A DNA stretch of 10,119 nt from UBA5868 sp964482025 (GCA_964482025.1 CAYZVN010000099.1:1-10119), one strand, 5' to 3'. Positions 1 through 7,285 are shown, counted from the stretch's first letter. Notes: generated by a model from the sequence alone, not told the origin. Numbers and translations: made by a program.

Positions 1-776
1 ACCAACTTAGTCCCGGCAAAAAATAGCATAACCGCCAACGCCGGCCGCAGGTAGTGATCGGCCATACGATTGGCCAGATGGCTGCCGAGGTAAATGCCGG
101 GCAGAGAACCGATCAATAAATTCGCCAGCAGCGACCAATCGACATTACCCAAACCTGCGTGACCGAGGCCCGCCACTAAGGTGAGCGGCACTGCGTGAGC
201 GATCTCGGTACCAACGAGGCGAATCGTCGGCAGCAGGGGAAACAACAGAAACAATGCCACCGTACCTAGGGCTCCGGCACCTATGGAAGTGATGGTCACT
301 ACCGCGCCTAAGATCAGCCCGGTGATCACCGTGGCAATTAGCTGCTGGCGGCGAGTGAGGTGAGTAAACCAGCTGTCGTGGCGACGGCCATAGTCCAGCA
401 GTTGCTTTTTACCCAGGATGGCGACAGCGGTCAAAATCAACGCGTAACCTAAGGTGGTGCGGATCAACGTATTCATCCGCTCCGTGTCTATGCTAATGCT
501 GTGCAACAGCCAAAGCGTGGCCACCGCGGCGGGTAGGCTGCCCAGCGCGAGTGCGGTCGTAATGCGCCAGTCGATATTGCCTTTCTTGTGGTGGACGTGT
601 ACGCCACCGGCTTTGGTGATGGACGCATAAAGCAGATCGGTACCCACCGCGCTGGCGGGCGGCACGCCAAAGTAGAGCAGAATGGGGGTCATTAAGGAGC
701 CGCCGCCTACACCCGTCATGCCGACGACAAAACCCACGAATAAGCCGGCAATGACACAACCAATTTGAAATTCCAT
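1..776 (-). CDS. TauE/SafE-family sulfite/anion permease (partial, C-terminus cut by window edge)
   Basis: My translation of the minus strand gives an open frame of 258 codons from an ATG at 776-774 to the window edge with no stop. The protein starts MEFQIGCVIAGLFVGFVVGM and continues with the glycine-rich TGVGGGSLMTPILLYFGV and the AVGTDLLYASITK segment, a hallmark of the N-terminal repeat of TauE/SafE (DUF81) permeases. A second hydrophobic half follows (TSIGAGALGTVALFLLFPLL, then GTEIAHAVPLTLVAG), which is the duplicated architecture of the family, with about eight membrane helices. Members export or take up sulfite, sulfoacetate or other small organic anions, but the substrate cannot be read from sequence. 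Family members are usually about 250-270 residues, so only a few C-terminal residues should be missing. The start matches the family N-terminus and has a weak AGGTG just upstream on the minus strand. It is divergent from rsxA and shares its upstream region. Confidence 0.9.
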   Translation of the reverse strand, partial: MEFQIGCVIAGLFVGFVVGMTGVGGGSLMTPILLYFGVPPASAVGTDLLYASITKAGGVHVHHKKGNIDWRITTALALGSLPAAVATLWLLHSISIDTERMNTLIRTTLGYALILTAVAILGKKQLLDYGRRHDSWFTHLTRRQQLIATVITGLILGAVVTITSIGAGALGTVALFLLFPLLPTIRLVGTEIAHAVPLTLVAGLGHAGLGNVDWSLLANLLIGSLPGIYLGSHLANRMADHYLRPALAVMLFFAGTKL

Positions 777-860
777 GCGCACCTGCACCAGAAAGAGATC
801 GAGGAATCGTGGAGTCGTCCCCGGCCCCGCAAAGTCAGGCAGACTACCAAGCCGATACGG

Positions 861-913
861 GCCTGTGCCAATGGTAAATAGTTAGATATATATAGCTGAA
901 AGTTTTAAAAACT
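861..913. promoter_or_regulatory. Probable promoter region of the rsx operon (AT-rich tract between divergent genes)
   Basis: Between the divergent permease and rsxA, the most AT-rich stretch runs from about 871 to 913. On the plus strand a TATATA appears at 887-892 and again, shifted by two, at 889-894. A GTGCCA at 865-870 could act as a poor -35 at 16-18 bp spacing. A small inverted repeat (AGTTTT, one base, AAAACT) lies at 901-913. This is a plausible sigma-70 promoter for rsxA with a leader of roughly 130 bases. The TATATA tract is nearly symmetric and could also serve the minus-strand permease. No regulator operator is recognisable. Confidence 0.35.
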
Positions 914-1032
914 CAGGAAGGAGGGTCTCTGACCGGCAAAACCGTTAGCGCATATCCGCAAAGACACCTTTTATTTTCCTCGCGAATAAGGTTAACTGCC
1001 GCCCGCCCGCAGCGCACCACATGTAGAAGGTT

Positions 1033-1605
1033 ATGGATTTTTTTATCATTCTGCTCAGCACCGTACTGGTAAATAATTTCGTTTTGGTCCAGTTTTTGGG
1101 GCTTTGCCCTTTTATGGGCGTCTCCAACAAATTGGAGTCAGCGATCGGTATGGGTGCGGCGACCACGTTTGTTCTGACGCTTGCCAGTATCTGCAGCTAC
1201 ATGGTCCACGCCTGGCTGCTCACCCCGCTCGGCCTCACCTTCTTACGCACCATTTCCTTTATTTTGGTGATTGCTGCCGTGGTGCAATTCGCCAAGATGT
1301 TTATCGAGAAAACTAGCCCCCTGCTCTACCGTGTTTTAGGTGTATTCCTACCGCTGATCACGACCAACTGCGCAGTACTCGGTGTCGCGCTACAAAACAC
1401 CAACCGGGCCCATAACTTTACTCAATCGGCACTGTATGGTTTTGGTGCAGCCCTTGGCTTCAGTTTGGTCCTGGTGTTGTTTTCCGCTTTGCGGGAGCGC
1501 CTTGCGGCAGCTGACGTGCCGGTACCCTTTAAAGGCGCTGCAGTGGGCATGATCACTGCCGGTCTCATGTCTCTTGCTTTTATGGGTTTTGCGGGCTTGG
1601 TGTAA
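1033..1605 (+). CDS. rsxA: Electron transport complex subunit RsxA (RnfA)
   Basis: This is an integral membrane subunit of the Rnf/Rsx complex. The 190-residue product matches E. coli RsxA (193 aa) from end to end: TVLVNNFVLVQFLGLCPFMG near the N-terminus, ATTFVLTLASIC, FLPLITTNCAVLGVAL, and the C-terminal ITAGLMSLAFMGFAGLV. About six membrane helices are visible. Cys25 (in GLCPFMG) and Cys113 (in TTNCAVLG) correspond to the cysteines that, with the equivalent pair in RsxE, hold an iron-sulfur centre inside the membrane in studied Rnf complexes. The ATG at 1033 agrees with the family N-terminus. An AGAAGG at 1025-1030 is the ribosome binding site, unusually close at two bases from the ATG. 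This is the first gene of rsxABCDGE; rsxB begins four bases after the stop. Confidence 0.97.
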   Translation: MDFFIILLSTVLVNNFVLVQFLGLCPFMGVSNKLESAIGMGAATTFVLTLASICSYMVHAWLLTPLGLTFLRTISFILVIAAVVQFAKMFIEKTSPLLYRVLGVFLPLITTNCAVLGVALQNTNRAHNFTQSALYGFGAALGFSLVLVLFSALRERLAAADVPVPFKGAAVGMITAGLMSLAFMGFAGLV

Positions 1606-1609
1606 TCCC

Positions 1610-2227
1610 ATGATCGATTTATTGCTGAACTACCCCATTATCTCTGCCCTTGCCGCACTCGGCGGGCTAGCCGTTTTCTTTGGCGCCGTTTTGGGTTTTG
1701 CCGCAGTGAAATTCAAAGTTGAAGGCGACCCGCTGGTGGAGCGTATCGATGAATTGCTGCCACAAACCCAATGTGGCCAATGCGGCTACCCTGGTTGCCG
1801 CCCCTATGCGCAAGCGATTGCGGACGGTGACACAATCAATAAATGTCCACCTGGCGGCCAAGCAACGGTGAATAATCTGGCAGATTTGCTGGGCGTTTCG
1901 GCTCCGTCTCTGGATTCCGATGCAGCCGAAGACGCCGATGTAAAGAAGGTGGCTTTTATCCGCGAGGATGAATGTATCGGCTGCACTAAGTGTTTGCAGG
2001 CCTGCCCCGTAGACGCCATCGTCGGTGCCGCCAAACAAATGCACACCATCATTGCCGATGAATGCACCGGCTGTGACCTATGTGTCGAGCCCTGCCCCGT
2101 CGACTGCATCGATATGATCCCTGTGCCCTCCACACTCAAGGATTGGGGATGGCAGATGCCGAAGCCAGCAAAAGGCCCGCATATCATCGCTACCGATAAA
2201 GCGAATCTACAGGGCGACGCAGCATGA
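1610..2227 (+). CDS. rsxB: Electron transport complex subunit RsxB (RnfB), iron-sulfur protein
   Basis: This is a membrane-anchored iron-sulfur subunit that receives or hands on electrons between ferredoxin or RsxC and the membrane part of the complex. Of the 205 residues, about 9-33 form one hydrophobic anchor. A Fer4-like domain follows with Cys55, Cys58, Cys63 and Cys79 (CGQCGYPGC, then NKC). A double ferredoxin domain then has CIGCTKCLQACP (Cys122, 125, 128, 132) and CTGCDLCVEPCP (Cys152, 155, 158, 162), enough for two 4Fe-4S clusters. The sequence closely follows E. coli RsxB (192 aa), including DELLPQTQCGQCGYPGCRPY. An in-frame ATG at 1574 would overlap rsxA and add residues not seen in the family, so I chose the ATG at 1610, just after the rsxA stop. 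The stop overlaps the rsxC start (ATGA at 2224-2227), implying translational coupling. Confidence 0.97.
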   Translation: MIDLLLNYPIISALAALGGLAVFFGAVLGFAAVKFKVEGDPLVERIDELLPQTQCGQCGYPGCRPYAQAIADGDTINKCPPGGQATVNNLADLLGVSAPSLDSDAAEDADVKKVAFIREDECIGCTKCLQACPVDAIVGAAKQMHTIIADECTGCDLCVEPCPVDCIDMIPVPSTLKDWGWQMPKPAKGPHIIATDKANLQGDAA

Positions 2228-4437
2228 GGCAGATATGGGATATCCACGGTGGTGTTCACCCGCCCGAAAACAAGCATCAATCCCTGCGCGCGCCTCTGGG
2301 CACCATAGCTCTGGCACCTGAATTGGTGTTGCCGCTCAATCAGCATATCGGCAACCCCGCGGTACCGGTGGTGCAGGTCGGCCAGAGGGTATTAAAAGGT
2401 GAATTGATCGCCGACGCTGAGGGCATCTTCAGCGCCTGTGTCCACGCCCCCACTTCCGGCGACATTATTGCGATTGAAGACCGGCCCATCGCCCACCCTT
2501 CGGGCATGAGCGCGCCCTGCATTGTGTTGCGCCCAGATGGAGAGGACCGCTGGACCGAGCTGGAGCCTTGCCACGACCCCGCCAGTCTTGATCACACCGC
2601 ACTCGTCGAGAAAATCCGTATGGCGGGCTTGGCCGGCATGGGCGGCGCCGGATTTCCCACGGCGGTCAAGCTCAATCCGCGCTCCACCGATCGAGTGGAG
2701 ACGTTGATCCTCAATGGCACTGAGTGCGAGCCCTATATCACCGCCGATGACATGCTCATGCGCGTCTATGCCGATGAGGTCATTCAAGGCGCGCTCCTGC
2801 TGGCGCGCGTTGTCGGTAATCCCCGCGAAATTCTGGTGGGCATCGAGGACAACAAACCCGACGCGATCGCGGCGATGCAAAAAGCCGCGCAAGGCACCGC
2901 AGTTGAAGTGGTCGTCTTTCCCACCAAATACCCGTCCGGCGGGGAAAAACAGCTGATCCAGATTCTCACCGGCAAGGAAGTCCCAAGCGGCAAGATTCCC
3001 GCACAAATCGGCGTCTTGGTACAAAACGTGGGCACTGCCTACGCCGCGTGGCGTGCGGTTCGTTACGGGGAACCCCTGATTGAACGCATTACCACCGTGG
3101 TCGGTGAAGCGCTCGAAGTACAGCGCAACATTCGTGTGCCTATAGGCACGCCCATCGCTCACGTTCTGGAACAACACGGTTTTGCTTCGAAAGACTGCGC
3201 TCGCATCATCATCGGCGGTCCCATGATGGGCTACAGCATCGACGACCTTCAGGTTCCGGTGGTGAAGACCACCAACTGTGTTATGGCACCGAACCACGCT
3301 GAAATGCCGCCCGCTCCACCGGCGCAAGCCTGCATTCGCTGCGGACTGTGCGCTGAGGTTTGCCCAGCCAGCCTGTTACCGCAACAGTTATATTGGTACG
3401 CGCAAGCGGAGGATTATCAGCGCCTCGAAAGCCACAACCTCTTCGACTGCATCGAGTGCGGTGCCTGCTCCTTTGTCTGCCCCAGTGCCATTCCTCTGGT
3501 GCAGTATTACCGCGCCGCCAAAACCTCCATTCGCCGAATCGATGCCGAAAAGCAGAAGGCCGACCGCGCTCGCGAGCGCTTCGAGCAGCGCAAAGAGCGC
3601 ATCGCCAAGGCGGAAGCCGAGAAAGAAGCCAAGCGCCTAGCGCGCAAGCAAGCGGCCGAAGAAGCCAAAGCAAAATTGGCGCAACAGAAGCCTGCGGCCA
3701 GTCCCGTCGCGGCCGCAGAAGACAAAGTATCGAGCCCATCGAGTGATCTCGAAAGCCAGAGCAAGAAGCTGGCGCGCCAGATAGAGAGCGCGCAAAATCG
3801 CGTTCAACACTTGCACCAGCAAATTGAGGAGTGCGAAGACGCGGCTCGCCGCGACGCCCTGACCGCGCAGCTTCGCCAAGCGGAACTGCGTCTGGAAGAC
3901 GCTCGCAAAAAGCGGGACGAGCTGGAGCGCGGCCTTAGCTTACCGCTGGACCAGCGCCTCCAGAAGGTTGCCGAGCGACTTGAAGCCTCGCCACTGGACG
4001 CCCAACGCAAAGCCGTCAGCACCATCGAAAAGCGCCTCGCAGTAGCGATCGAAAAAATGGAGGAAGCTGCGCGAGAGCAAAAACCGACGCTCCCGGCCTT
4101 GACCCAAGGCGTGGAAAAGCTGCGGCAAAAACTCGCCGATGCACAAGCAGAGCTTGCGAGCCTGCAACAGCAGCCGACCACAGGTGAAACACCCGCCCCC
4201 CCAGAAGATGCAGCAGCCGCCGCCATTGCTCGCGCCCAAGCTAAAGCGGCTGCCGCAGCTGCGATGAGCCCTGAAGAAAAGCGCGCAGAACAACTGCAGT
4301 CGCTGCAAAGCCGAATAGAAAAAGCACGAGCCAAACTGGCAGATGCCGAAGCCAGTGGCAGCGAGCACGTTGACGCCTTGCGCACCGGCCTCGAAAAACT
4401 CGAAGCCAAACGGCGGGAATTGGAACAGCAGGGGTAA
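2224..4437 (+). CDS. rsxC: Electron transport complex subunit RsxC (RnfC), with long coiled-coil tail
   Basis: This is a peripheral cytoplasmic subunit, taken to be the NAD(H)-side module of Rnf. Of 737 residues, about 5-105 form the RnfC N-terminal barrel (GGVHPPENK). A NuoF-like FMN/NADH-binding domain follows, with GMGGAGFPTAVKL from residue 138, LNGTECEPYIT from 163 and KYPSGGEKQLIQ from 235. An SLBB-like stretch lies near 285-335. Two 4Fe-4S motifs are at Cys370/373/376/380 and Cys409/412/415/419. From about 440 to the end the protein is charged, Ala/Glu/Lys/Arg-rich predicted coiled coil, broken by Pro/Ala linkers near 490-505 and 651-662. A single IARAQAKAAAAAA segment near 667-680 resembles one unit of the repeats in the E. 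coli RsxC tail. Total length is close to E. coli (740 aa). The start overlaps the rsxB stop, with AGGG at 2211-2214 as ribosome binding site. Confidence 0.96.
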   Translation: MRQIWDIHGGVHPPENKHQSLRAPLGTIALAPELVLPLNQHIGNPAVPVVQVGQRVLKGELIADAEGIFSACVHAPTSGDIIAIEDRPIAHPSGMSAPCIVLRPDGEDRWTELEPCHDPASLDHTALVEKIRMAGLAGMGGAGFPTAVKLNPRSTDRVETLILNGTECEPYITADDMLMRVYADEVIQGALLLARVVGNPREILVGIEDNKPDAIAAMQKAAQGTAVEVVVFPTKYPSGGEKQLIQILTGKEVPSGKIPAQIGVLVQNVGTAYAAWRAVRYGEPLIERITTVVGEALEVQRNIRVPIGTPIAHVLEQHGFASKDCARIIIGGPMMGYSIDDLQVPVVKTTNCVMAPNHAEMPPAPPAQACIRCGLCAEVCPASLLPQQLYWYAQAEDYQRLESHNLFDCIECGACSFVCPSAIPLVQYYRAAKTSIRRIDAEKQKADRARERFEQRKERIAKAEAEKEAKRLARKQAAEEAKAKLAQQKPAASPVAAAEDKVSSPSSDLESQSKKLARQIESAQNRVQHLHQQIEECEDAARRDALTAQLRQAELRLEDARKKRDELERGLSLPLDQRLQKVAERLEASPLDAQRKAVSTIEKRLAVAIEKMEEAAREQKPTLPALTQGVEKLRQKLADAQAELASLQQQPTTGETPAPPEDAAAAAIARAQAKAAAAAAMSPEEKRAEQLQSLQSRIEKARAKLADAEASGSEHVDALRTGLEKLEAKRRELEQQG

Positions 4438-4439
4438 TA

Positions 4440-4475
4440 ATGGCCAATTTCATATTTCACAGAGAGCGCAATTAG
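4440..4475 (+). other. Possible 11-codon leader ORF between rsxC and rsxD
   Basis: Directly after the two tandem stop codons of rsxC an ATG at 4440 opens an 11-codon frame (MANFIFHRERN, stop TAG 4473-4475). AGGGGT just upstream, inside the end of rsxC, could serve as a ribosome binding site. The frame ends two bases before the rsxD ATG, so ribosomes terminating here could re-initiate on rsxD, whose own ribosome binding site is weak. The product is not recognisable as a protein. Short frames like this arise by chance, so this is only a candidate coupling element. Confidence 0.2.
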
Positions 4476-4477
4476 CC

Positions 4478-5539
4478 ATGGCATTTATTCGCGTCTCCTC
4501 GCCTCACACCCACAGTGCCAACACGACCGCCGGGGTTATGCGTTTAGTGCTGCTGGCGACGATGCCAGGTGCACTGGCGCTGACGCTCTACTTCGGTCCT
4601 GGCACCCTGATCAATCTTGCCCTGGCCTGCCTCTGCGCTCTGATCTTTGAAGCAACAGTCCTAAAAATGCGTCGGCGCCCAGTGATGTTTTATCTGCGCG
4701 ACTGCAGCGCGCTGGTAACCGGAGTCTTGCTCGGCCTTGCCCTGCCACCATACTGCCCCTGGTGGGTGGTAGTGGTCGGCATGTTCTTCGCGATTGTGGT
4801 CGCTAAGCATTTGTATGGTGGTCTGGGCTATAACCCTTTCAATCCCGCCATGGTGGGCTATGTGGTGTTGCTGATCTCTTTCCCACTAGAGATGAGCCAA
4901 TGGGCCACTCCGCTCGGCGCACTCGCCGACGGCTCGTCACTCCCCTCGGTTGCCGATGCACTGACCAAAGTTTTCAGCGGCGGTCAGATTGACGGCTACA
5001 GTTCGGCCACGCCGCTGGATACCTTGCGACAAAACAGTGGCAAAACCGTTAATGACCTGTATGCCAGCATGCCGATTTTTGCCAGTGGTCGCTGGGCCGG
5101 CAATGGCTGGGAGTGGGTCAATGTTGCGTTTCTGCTCGGCGGCCTGTACCTGCTGTACAAAAAAGTATTCACCTGGCACGCGCCGGTCGCCATGCTGGTC
5201 AGCCTCGGCGTGTTGGCCGCCGTGTTCTACGATAGCGGCAGCTCCAACAGCGCCGGCTCACCGCTCTTCCACTGGCTTTCTGGCGCCACCATGCTCGGCG
5301 CATTTTTTATTGTCACAGACCCTGTGACCTCGGCGGTGAGCACCAAAGGCCGATTGATTTACGGTGCCTGCGTCGGCATTTTGGTGTTCGTTATTCGCAG
5401 TTGGGGCAATTATCCGGATGCGGTGGCCTTTGCGGTATTACTCATGAATTTCGCCGCCCCTTTTATTGATTACTACACGCTACCGCGCACCTACGGGCAC
5501 CAAAAAGCCCCACGCGCCACTGCCAAAAAGCCGGAGTGA
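4478..5539 (+). CDS. rsxD: Electron transport complex subunit RsxD (RnfD), FMN-carrying membrane subunit
   Basis: This is an integral membrane subunit homologous to NqrB of the Na+-pumping NADH:quinone reductase. The 353 residues match E. coli RsxD (352 aa): SSPHTHSANTT at the start, LYGGLGYNPFNPAMVGYVVLLISFP, LSGATMLGAFFIVTDPVT, and the C-terminal NFAAPFIDYYTLPRTYGH. About nine to ten helices are visible. Thr178 in SSATPLDT is at the place where FMN is bound covalently through phosphate in characterised homologues, a modification made by the ApbE flavin transferase, which is not in this window. The frame extends upstream to an ATG at 4343 inside rsxC, but the family N-terminus begins at ATG 4478. 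Its ribosome binding site is weak (AGAGAG at 4461-4466, 11 bases away). The stop overlaps a possible GTG start of rsxG. Confidence 0.97.
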   Translation: MAFIRVSSPHTHSANTTAGVMRLVLLATMPGALALTLYFGPGTLINLALACLCALIFEATVLKMRRRPVMFYLRDCSALVTGVLLGLALPPYCPWWVVVVGMFFAIVVAKHLYGGLGYNPFNPAMVGYVVLLISFPLEMSQWATPLGALADGSSLPSVADALTKVFSGGQIDGYSSATPLDTLRQNSGKTVNDLYASMPIFASGRWAGNGWEWVNVAFLLGGLYLLYKKVFTWHAPVAMLVSLGVLAAVFYDSGSSNSAGSPLFHWLSGATMLGAFFIVTDPVTSAVSTKGRLIYGACVGILVFVIRSWGNYPDAVAFAVLLMNFAAPFIDYYTLPRTYGHQKAPRATAKKPE

Positions 5540-5544
5540 GCGCC

Positions 5545-6192
5545 ATGCTAGGTCGATCCATTCGTCAAAATAGCGCACTACTTGCCGGCTTTGCCGCGAT
5601 TACCGCAGGCTTGATTGCGCTGACCTTCCAAGTAACCGCTGGCCGTATCGCCGAAGCTGAGCGCCGCGCAGCACAGAGAGCGCTCTTTGAATTAGTGCCG
5701 CAGAGCCGTCACGATAACGACTTGCTGAGCGACACCTTGGTCGCCTCGGAGACGGCCGCCACTGCCTTAAATATGGGAGATCCAAAGTTGATTCACGTGG
5801 CCCGCCAGAACGGCGAGCCAGTGGCGTTTATTATTCCCACCACAGCGCCCGACGGCTACAGCGGCGAGATTAAATTACTGGTGGGCGTAAATATCGACGG
5901 CTCCGTCGCGGGCGTGCGAGTGTTGCGCCACAATGAAACGCCAGGCTTGGGCGATAAAATTGAGCTGGCTAAAGACACCTGGATTCTTTCCTTCGACGGT
6001 AAGTCTCTCAATAAGCCCACGGCAGATAACTGGGCAGTCAAAAAAGACGGCGGTGACTTCGATCAATTTGCCGGAGCCACCATCACCCCCAGAGCGGTGG
6101 TGAAGCAAGTCAAGCGCGTACTGCAATACGTACAAGAGCAGCGCGAGATGCTGCTGGAAAAAGCGCGCGCCACTGCAGCTGTCGAACCATGA
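5545..6192 (+). CDS. rsxG: Electron transport complex subunit RsxG (RnfG), FMN-binding protein
   Basis: RsxG is a periplasm-facing subunit with one N-terminal membrane anchor (about residues 10-30) and an FMN-binding domain. The 215 residues follow E. coli RsxG (206 aa): TAPDGYSGEIKLLVGV, HNETPGLGDKIEL, WAVKKDGGDFDQF, then AGATITPRAVV. Thr179 in GATITP is the residue expected to carry FMN covalently. The ApbE recognition pattern is usually Asp-x-x-Ser/Thr-Gly-Ala-Thr; here it reads DQFAGAT, with Ala in the Ser/Thr position. I chose ATG 5545 because GGAG at 5533-5536 sits eight bases upstream and the product then begins MLGRSIRQN like its homologues. A GTG at 5536 overlapping the rsxD stop would add three residues and has no good ribosome binding site. 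Confidence 0.96.
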   Translation: MLGRSIRQNSALLAGFAAITAGLIALTFQVTAGRIAEAERRAAQRALFELVPQSRHDNDLLSDTLVASETAATALNMGDPKLIHVARQNGEPVAFIIPTTAPDGYSGEIKLLVGVNIDGSVAGVRVLRHNETPGLGDKIELAKDTWILSFDGKSLNKPTADNWAVKKDGGDFDQFAGATITPRAVVKQVKRVLQYVQEQREMLLEKARATAAVEP

Positions 6193-6208
6193 TCATGAGG
6201 CATTGCAT

Positions 6209-6925
6209 ATGAGTCAAACTCGCTATGGCGATATCGCCCTGCAAGGGCTGTGGAAAAATAATCCGGGTTTGGTGCAGCTCCTTGGCCTCTGTCCGCTGCT
6301 CGCCGTAACCGGCTCTGTGGTCAATGCGCTGGGGCTTGGCATCGCTACTCTATTAGTTCTCACCGGTTCCAATTTAGCGGTGTCTTTGATTCGCAATGCA
6401 GTCAGCGATGCCGTGCGCCTGCCTGCCTTTGTCATGATCATCGCCGCTTTTACCACCTGCACAGAATTACTCATGCAGGCTTTTACCTACGAGCTCTACC
6501 AAATCCTGGGGATTTTTATTCCTCTTATTGTCACTAATTGCGTGATCCTCGGCCGCGCGGATGCATTCGCCAGTAAAAACGCGCTACTCCCCGCTGCCGC
6601 CGACGGCATTATGATGGGCAGCGGTTTTTTGTGGGTGTTACTCGCGATAGGTTCGATCCGCGAAATTATCGGCAATGGCACATGGCTCGCCAATATGCAT
6701 TTGCTCTTTGGCGAAAGTGCGCGCAGCTGGCAAATAAATGTGTTTGGCGAAGGCTATCCCGGATTTCTGGTCGCCATACTGCCACCGGGCGCTTTTCTCG
6801 TCGCAGGGCTGTTAATTGCGCTTAAAAATATTATTGATGCGCGCATTGAAAAGCTCCAAGCGGCGCGTCAAGTTCGCGAACCCAAAACCAATCGTCGAGT
6901 TCGCACCACCGGGCAAATTGCCTAA
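6209..6925 (+). CDS. rsxE: Electron transport complex subunit RsxE (RnfE)
   Basis: This integral membrane subunit is a homologue of RsxA, with which it pairs in the membrane core. The 238 residues match E. coli RsxE (231 aa): GLWKNNPGLVQLLGLCPLLAVT, LGIFIPLIVTNCVILGRADAFA, SIREIIGNGTW, and ILPPGAFLVAGLLIALKNIIDARI near the end. Cys28 (GLCPLLAV) and Cys111 (VTNCVILG) correspond to the intramembrane iron-sulfur ligands shared with RsxA. The basic C-terminal tail (from about residue 213) is probably cytoplasmic. The ATG at 6209 has GAGG (6197-6200) eight bases upstream; a TTG at 6203 in the same frame is too close to it. This is the last gene of the operon. The nth gene that follows rsxE in E. 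coli and many relatives is absent here. Confidence 0.97.
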   Translation: MSQTRYGDIALQGLWKNNPGLVQLLGLCPLLAVTGSVVNALGLGIATLLVLTGSNLAVSLIRNAVSDAVRLPAFVMIIAAFTTCTELLMQAFTYELYQILGIFIPLIVTNCVILGRADAFASKNALLPAAADGIMMGSGFLWVLLAIGSIREIIGNGTWLANMHLLFGESARSWQINVFGEGYPGFLVAILPPGAFLVAGLLIALKNIIDARIEKLQAARQVREPKTNRRVRTTGQIA

Positions 6926-7006
6926 CTCATAAGTAGGGGCCACCTCGATTAGTAATTAACGCATGCCCGCGCATACCCCAAATACGGCAGCGTTTTAAGT
7001 TAAAAA

Positions 7007-7071
7007 TTTCGAACACCACCGGAGCAAAGCTAACGGGTATTACGACTTTACTCCGGATAGGGGATTCGAGA
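7007..7071. repeat. Long imperfect inverted repeat / hairpin downstream of rsxE
   Basis: The inner arms CCGGAGCAAAG (7019-7029) and CTTTACTCCGG (7046-7056) pair at ten of eleven positions around a 16-base loop. The outer arms TTTCGAA (7007-7013) and TTCGAGA (7065-7071) pair over seven positions with one G-T wobble. A few further pairs are possible between them (7016-7017 with 7060-7061). No T-run follows on the plus strand, so it is not a standard plus-strand terminator. It could stabilise the 3' end of the rsx mRNA, act as a factor-assisted terminator, or be a palindromic repeat. Confidence 0.5.
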
Positions 7072-7220
7072 AAAAATAGCGTAATTTATCCGATATTTAG
7101 CACATCAAAATGTTCGCGTTATCTATTCTTTGACCATAAGATTTTTGCGCACGCTCTTCCCACTTTTTGCTATTCAAATCCTCCTCCACCGGCTCTTGCA
7201 GAACAAGATTCCCTGCGGAA

Positions 7221-7226
7221 TACAAT
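7221..7226 (+). promoter_or_regulatory. Candidate -10 element for the phosphate transporter
   Basis: TACAAT at 7221-7226 differs by one base from the TATAAT consensus. TTGCAG at 7196-7201 is a moderate -35 match, but the spacing is 19 bp, longer than ideal. If used, transcription would begin near 7233 and leave a leader of about 120 bases containing the inverted repeat at 7286-7312. This is weak evidence by itself. Confidence 0.25.
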
Positions 7227-7285
7227 AAGCGGTAAGTGCCGTAAACGCACAATTAGCATTGGCTCCCAGTGTCGACAAATTCCGG

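Noticed and set aside
493..759. 88-codon minus-strand frame at the window start
   Set aside because: It overlaps the TauE/SafE permease in another frame; the permease frame shows the family motifs while this one is Arg/His-rich and featureless.
945..1166. 73-codon minus-strand frame across the rsxA start
   Set aside because: It overlaps the conserved rsxA N-terminus antisense and shows no family features.
1574..1609. Upstream ATG extension of rsxB
   Set aside because: The extra 12 residues come from the end of rsxA in another frame and are absent from homologues; ATG 1610 fits the family.
2392..3327. 311-codon open frame on the minus strand inside rsxC
   Set aside because: It lies wholly antisense to a region of RsxC with clear domain motifs, has no recognisable protein features, and arises from GC-rich codon bias.
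4343..4477. Upstream ATG extension of rsxD inside rsxC
   Set aside because: It would add 45 polar residues not present in RsxD homologues; the family start is at 4478.
3804..4484. 226-codon Ser/Ala/Arg-rich open frame on the minus strand
   Set aside because: It is the mirror of the Glu/Ala/Lys-rich coiled-coil codons of rsxC; low-complexity composition and no domain.
6959..6998. Intrinsic terminator for the rsx operon (AACGC with GCGTTTT)
   Set aside because: Only about five pairs close a loop of more than 20 bases, too weak to call.
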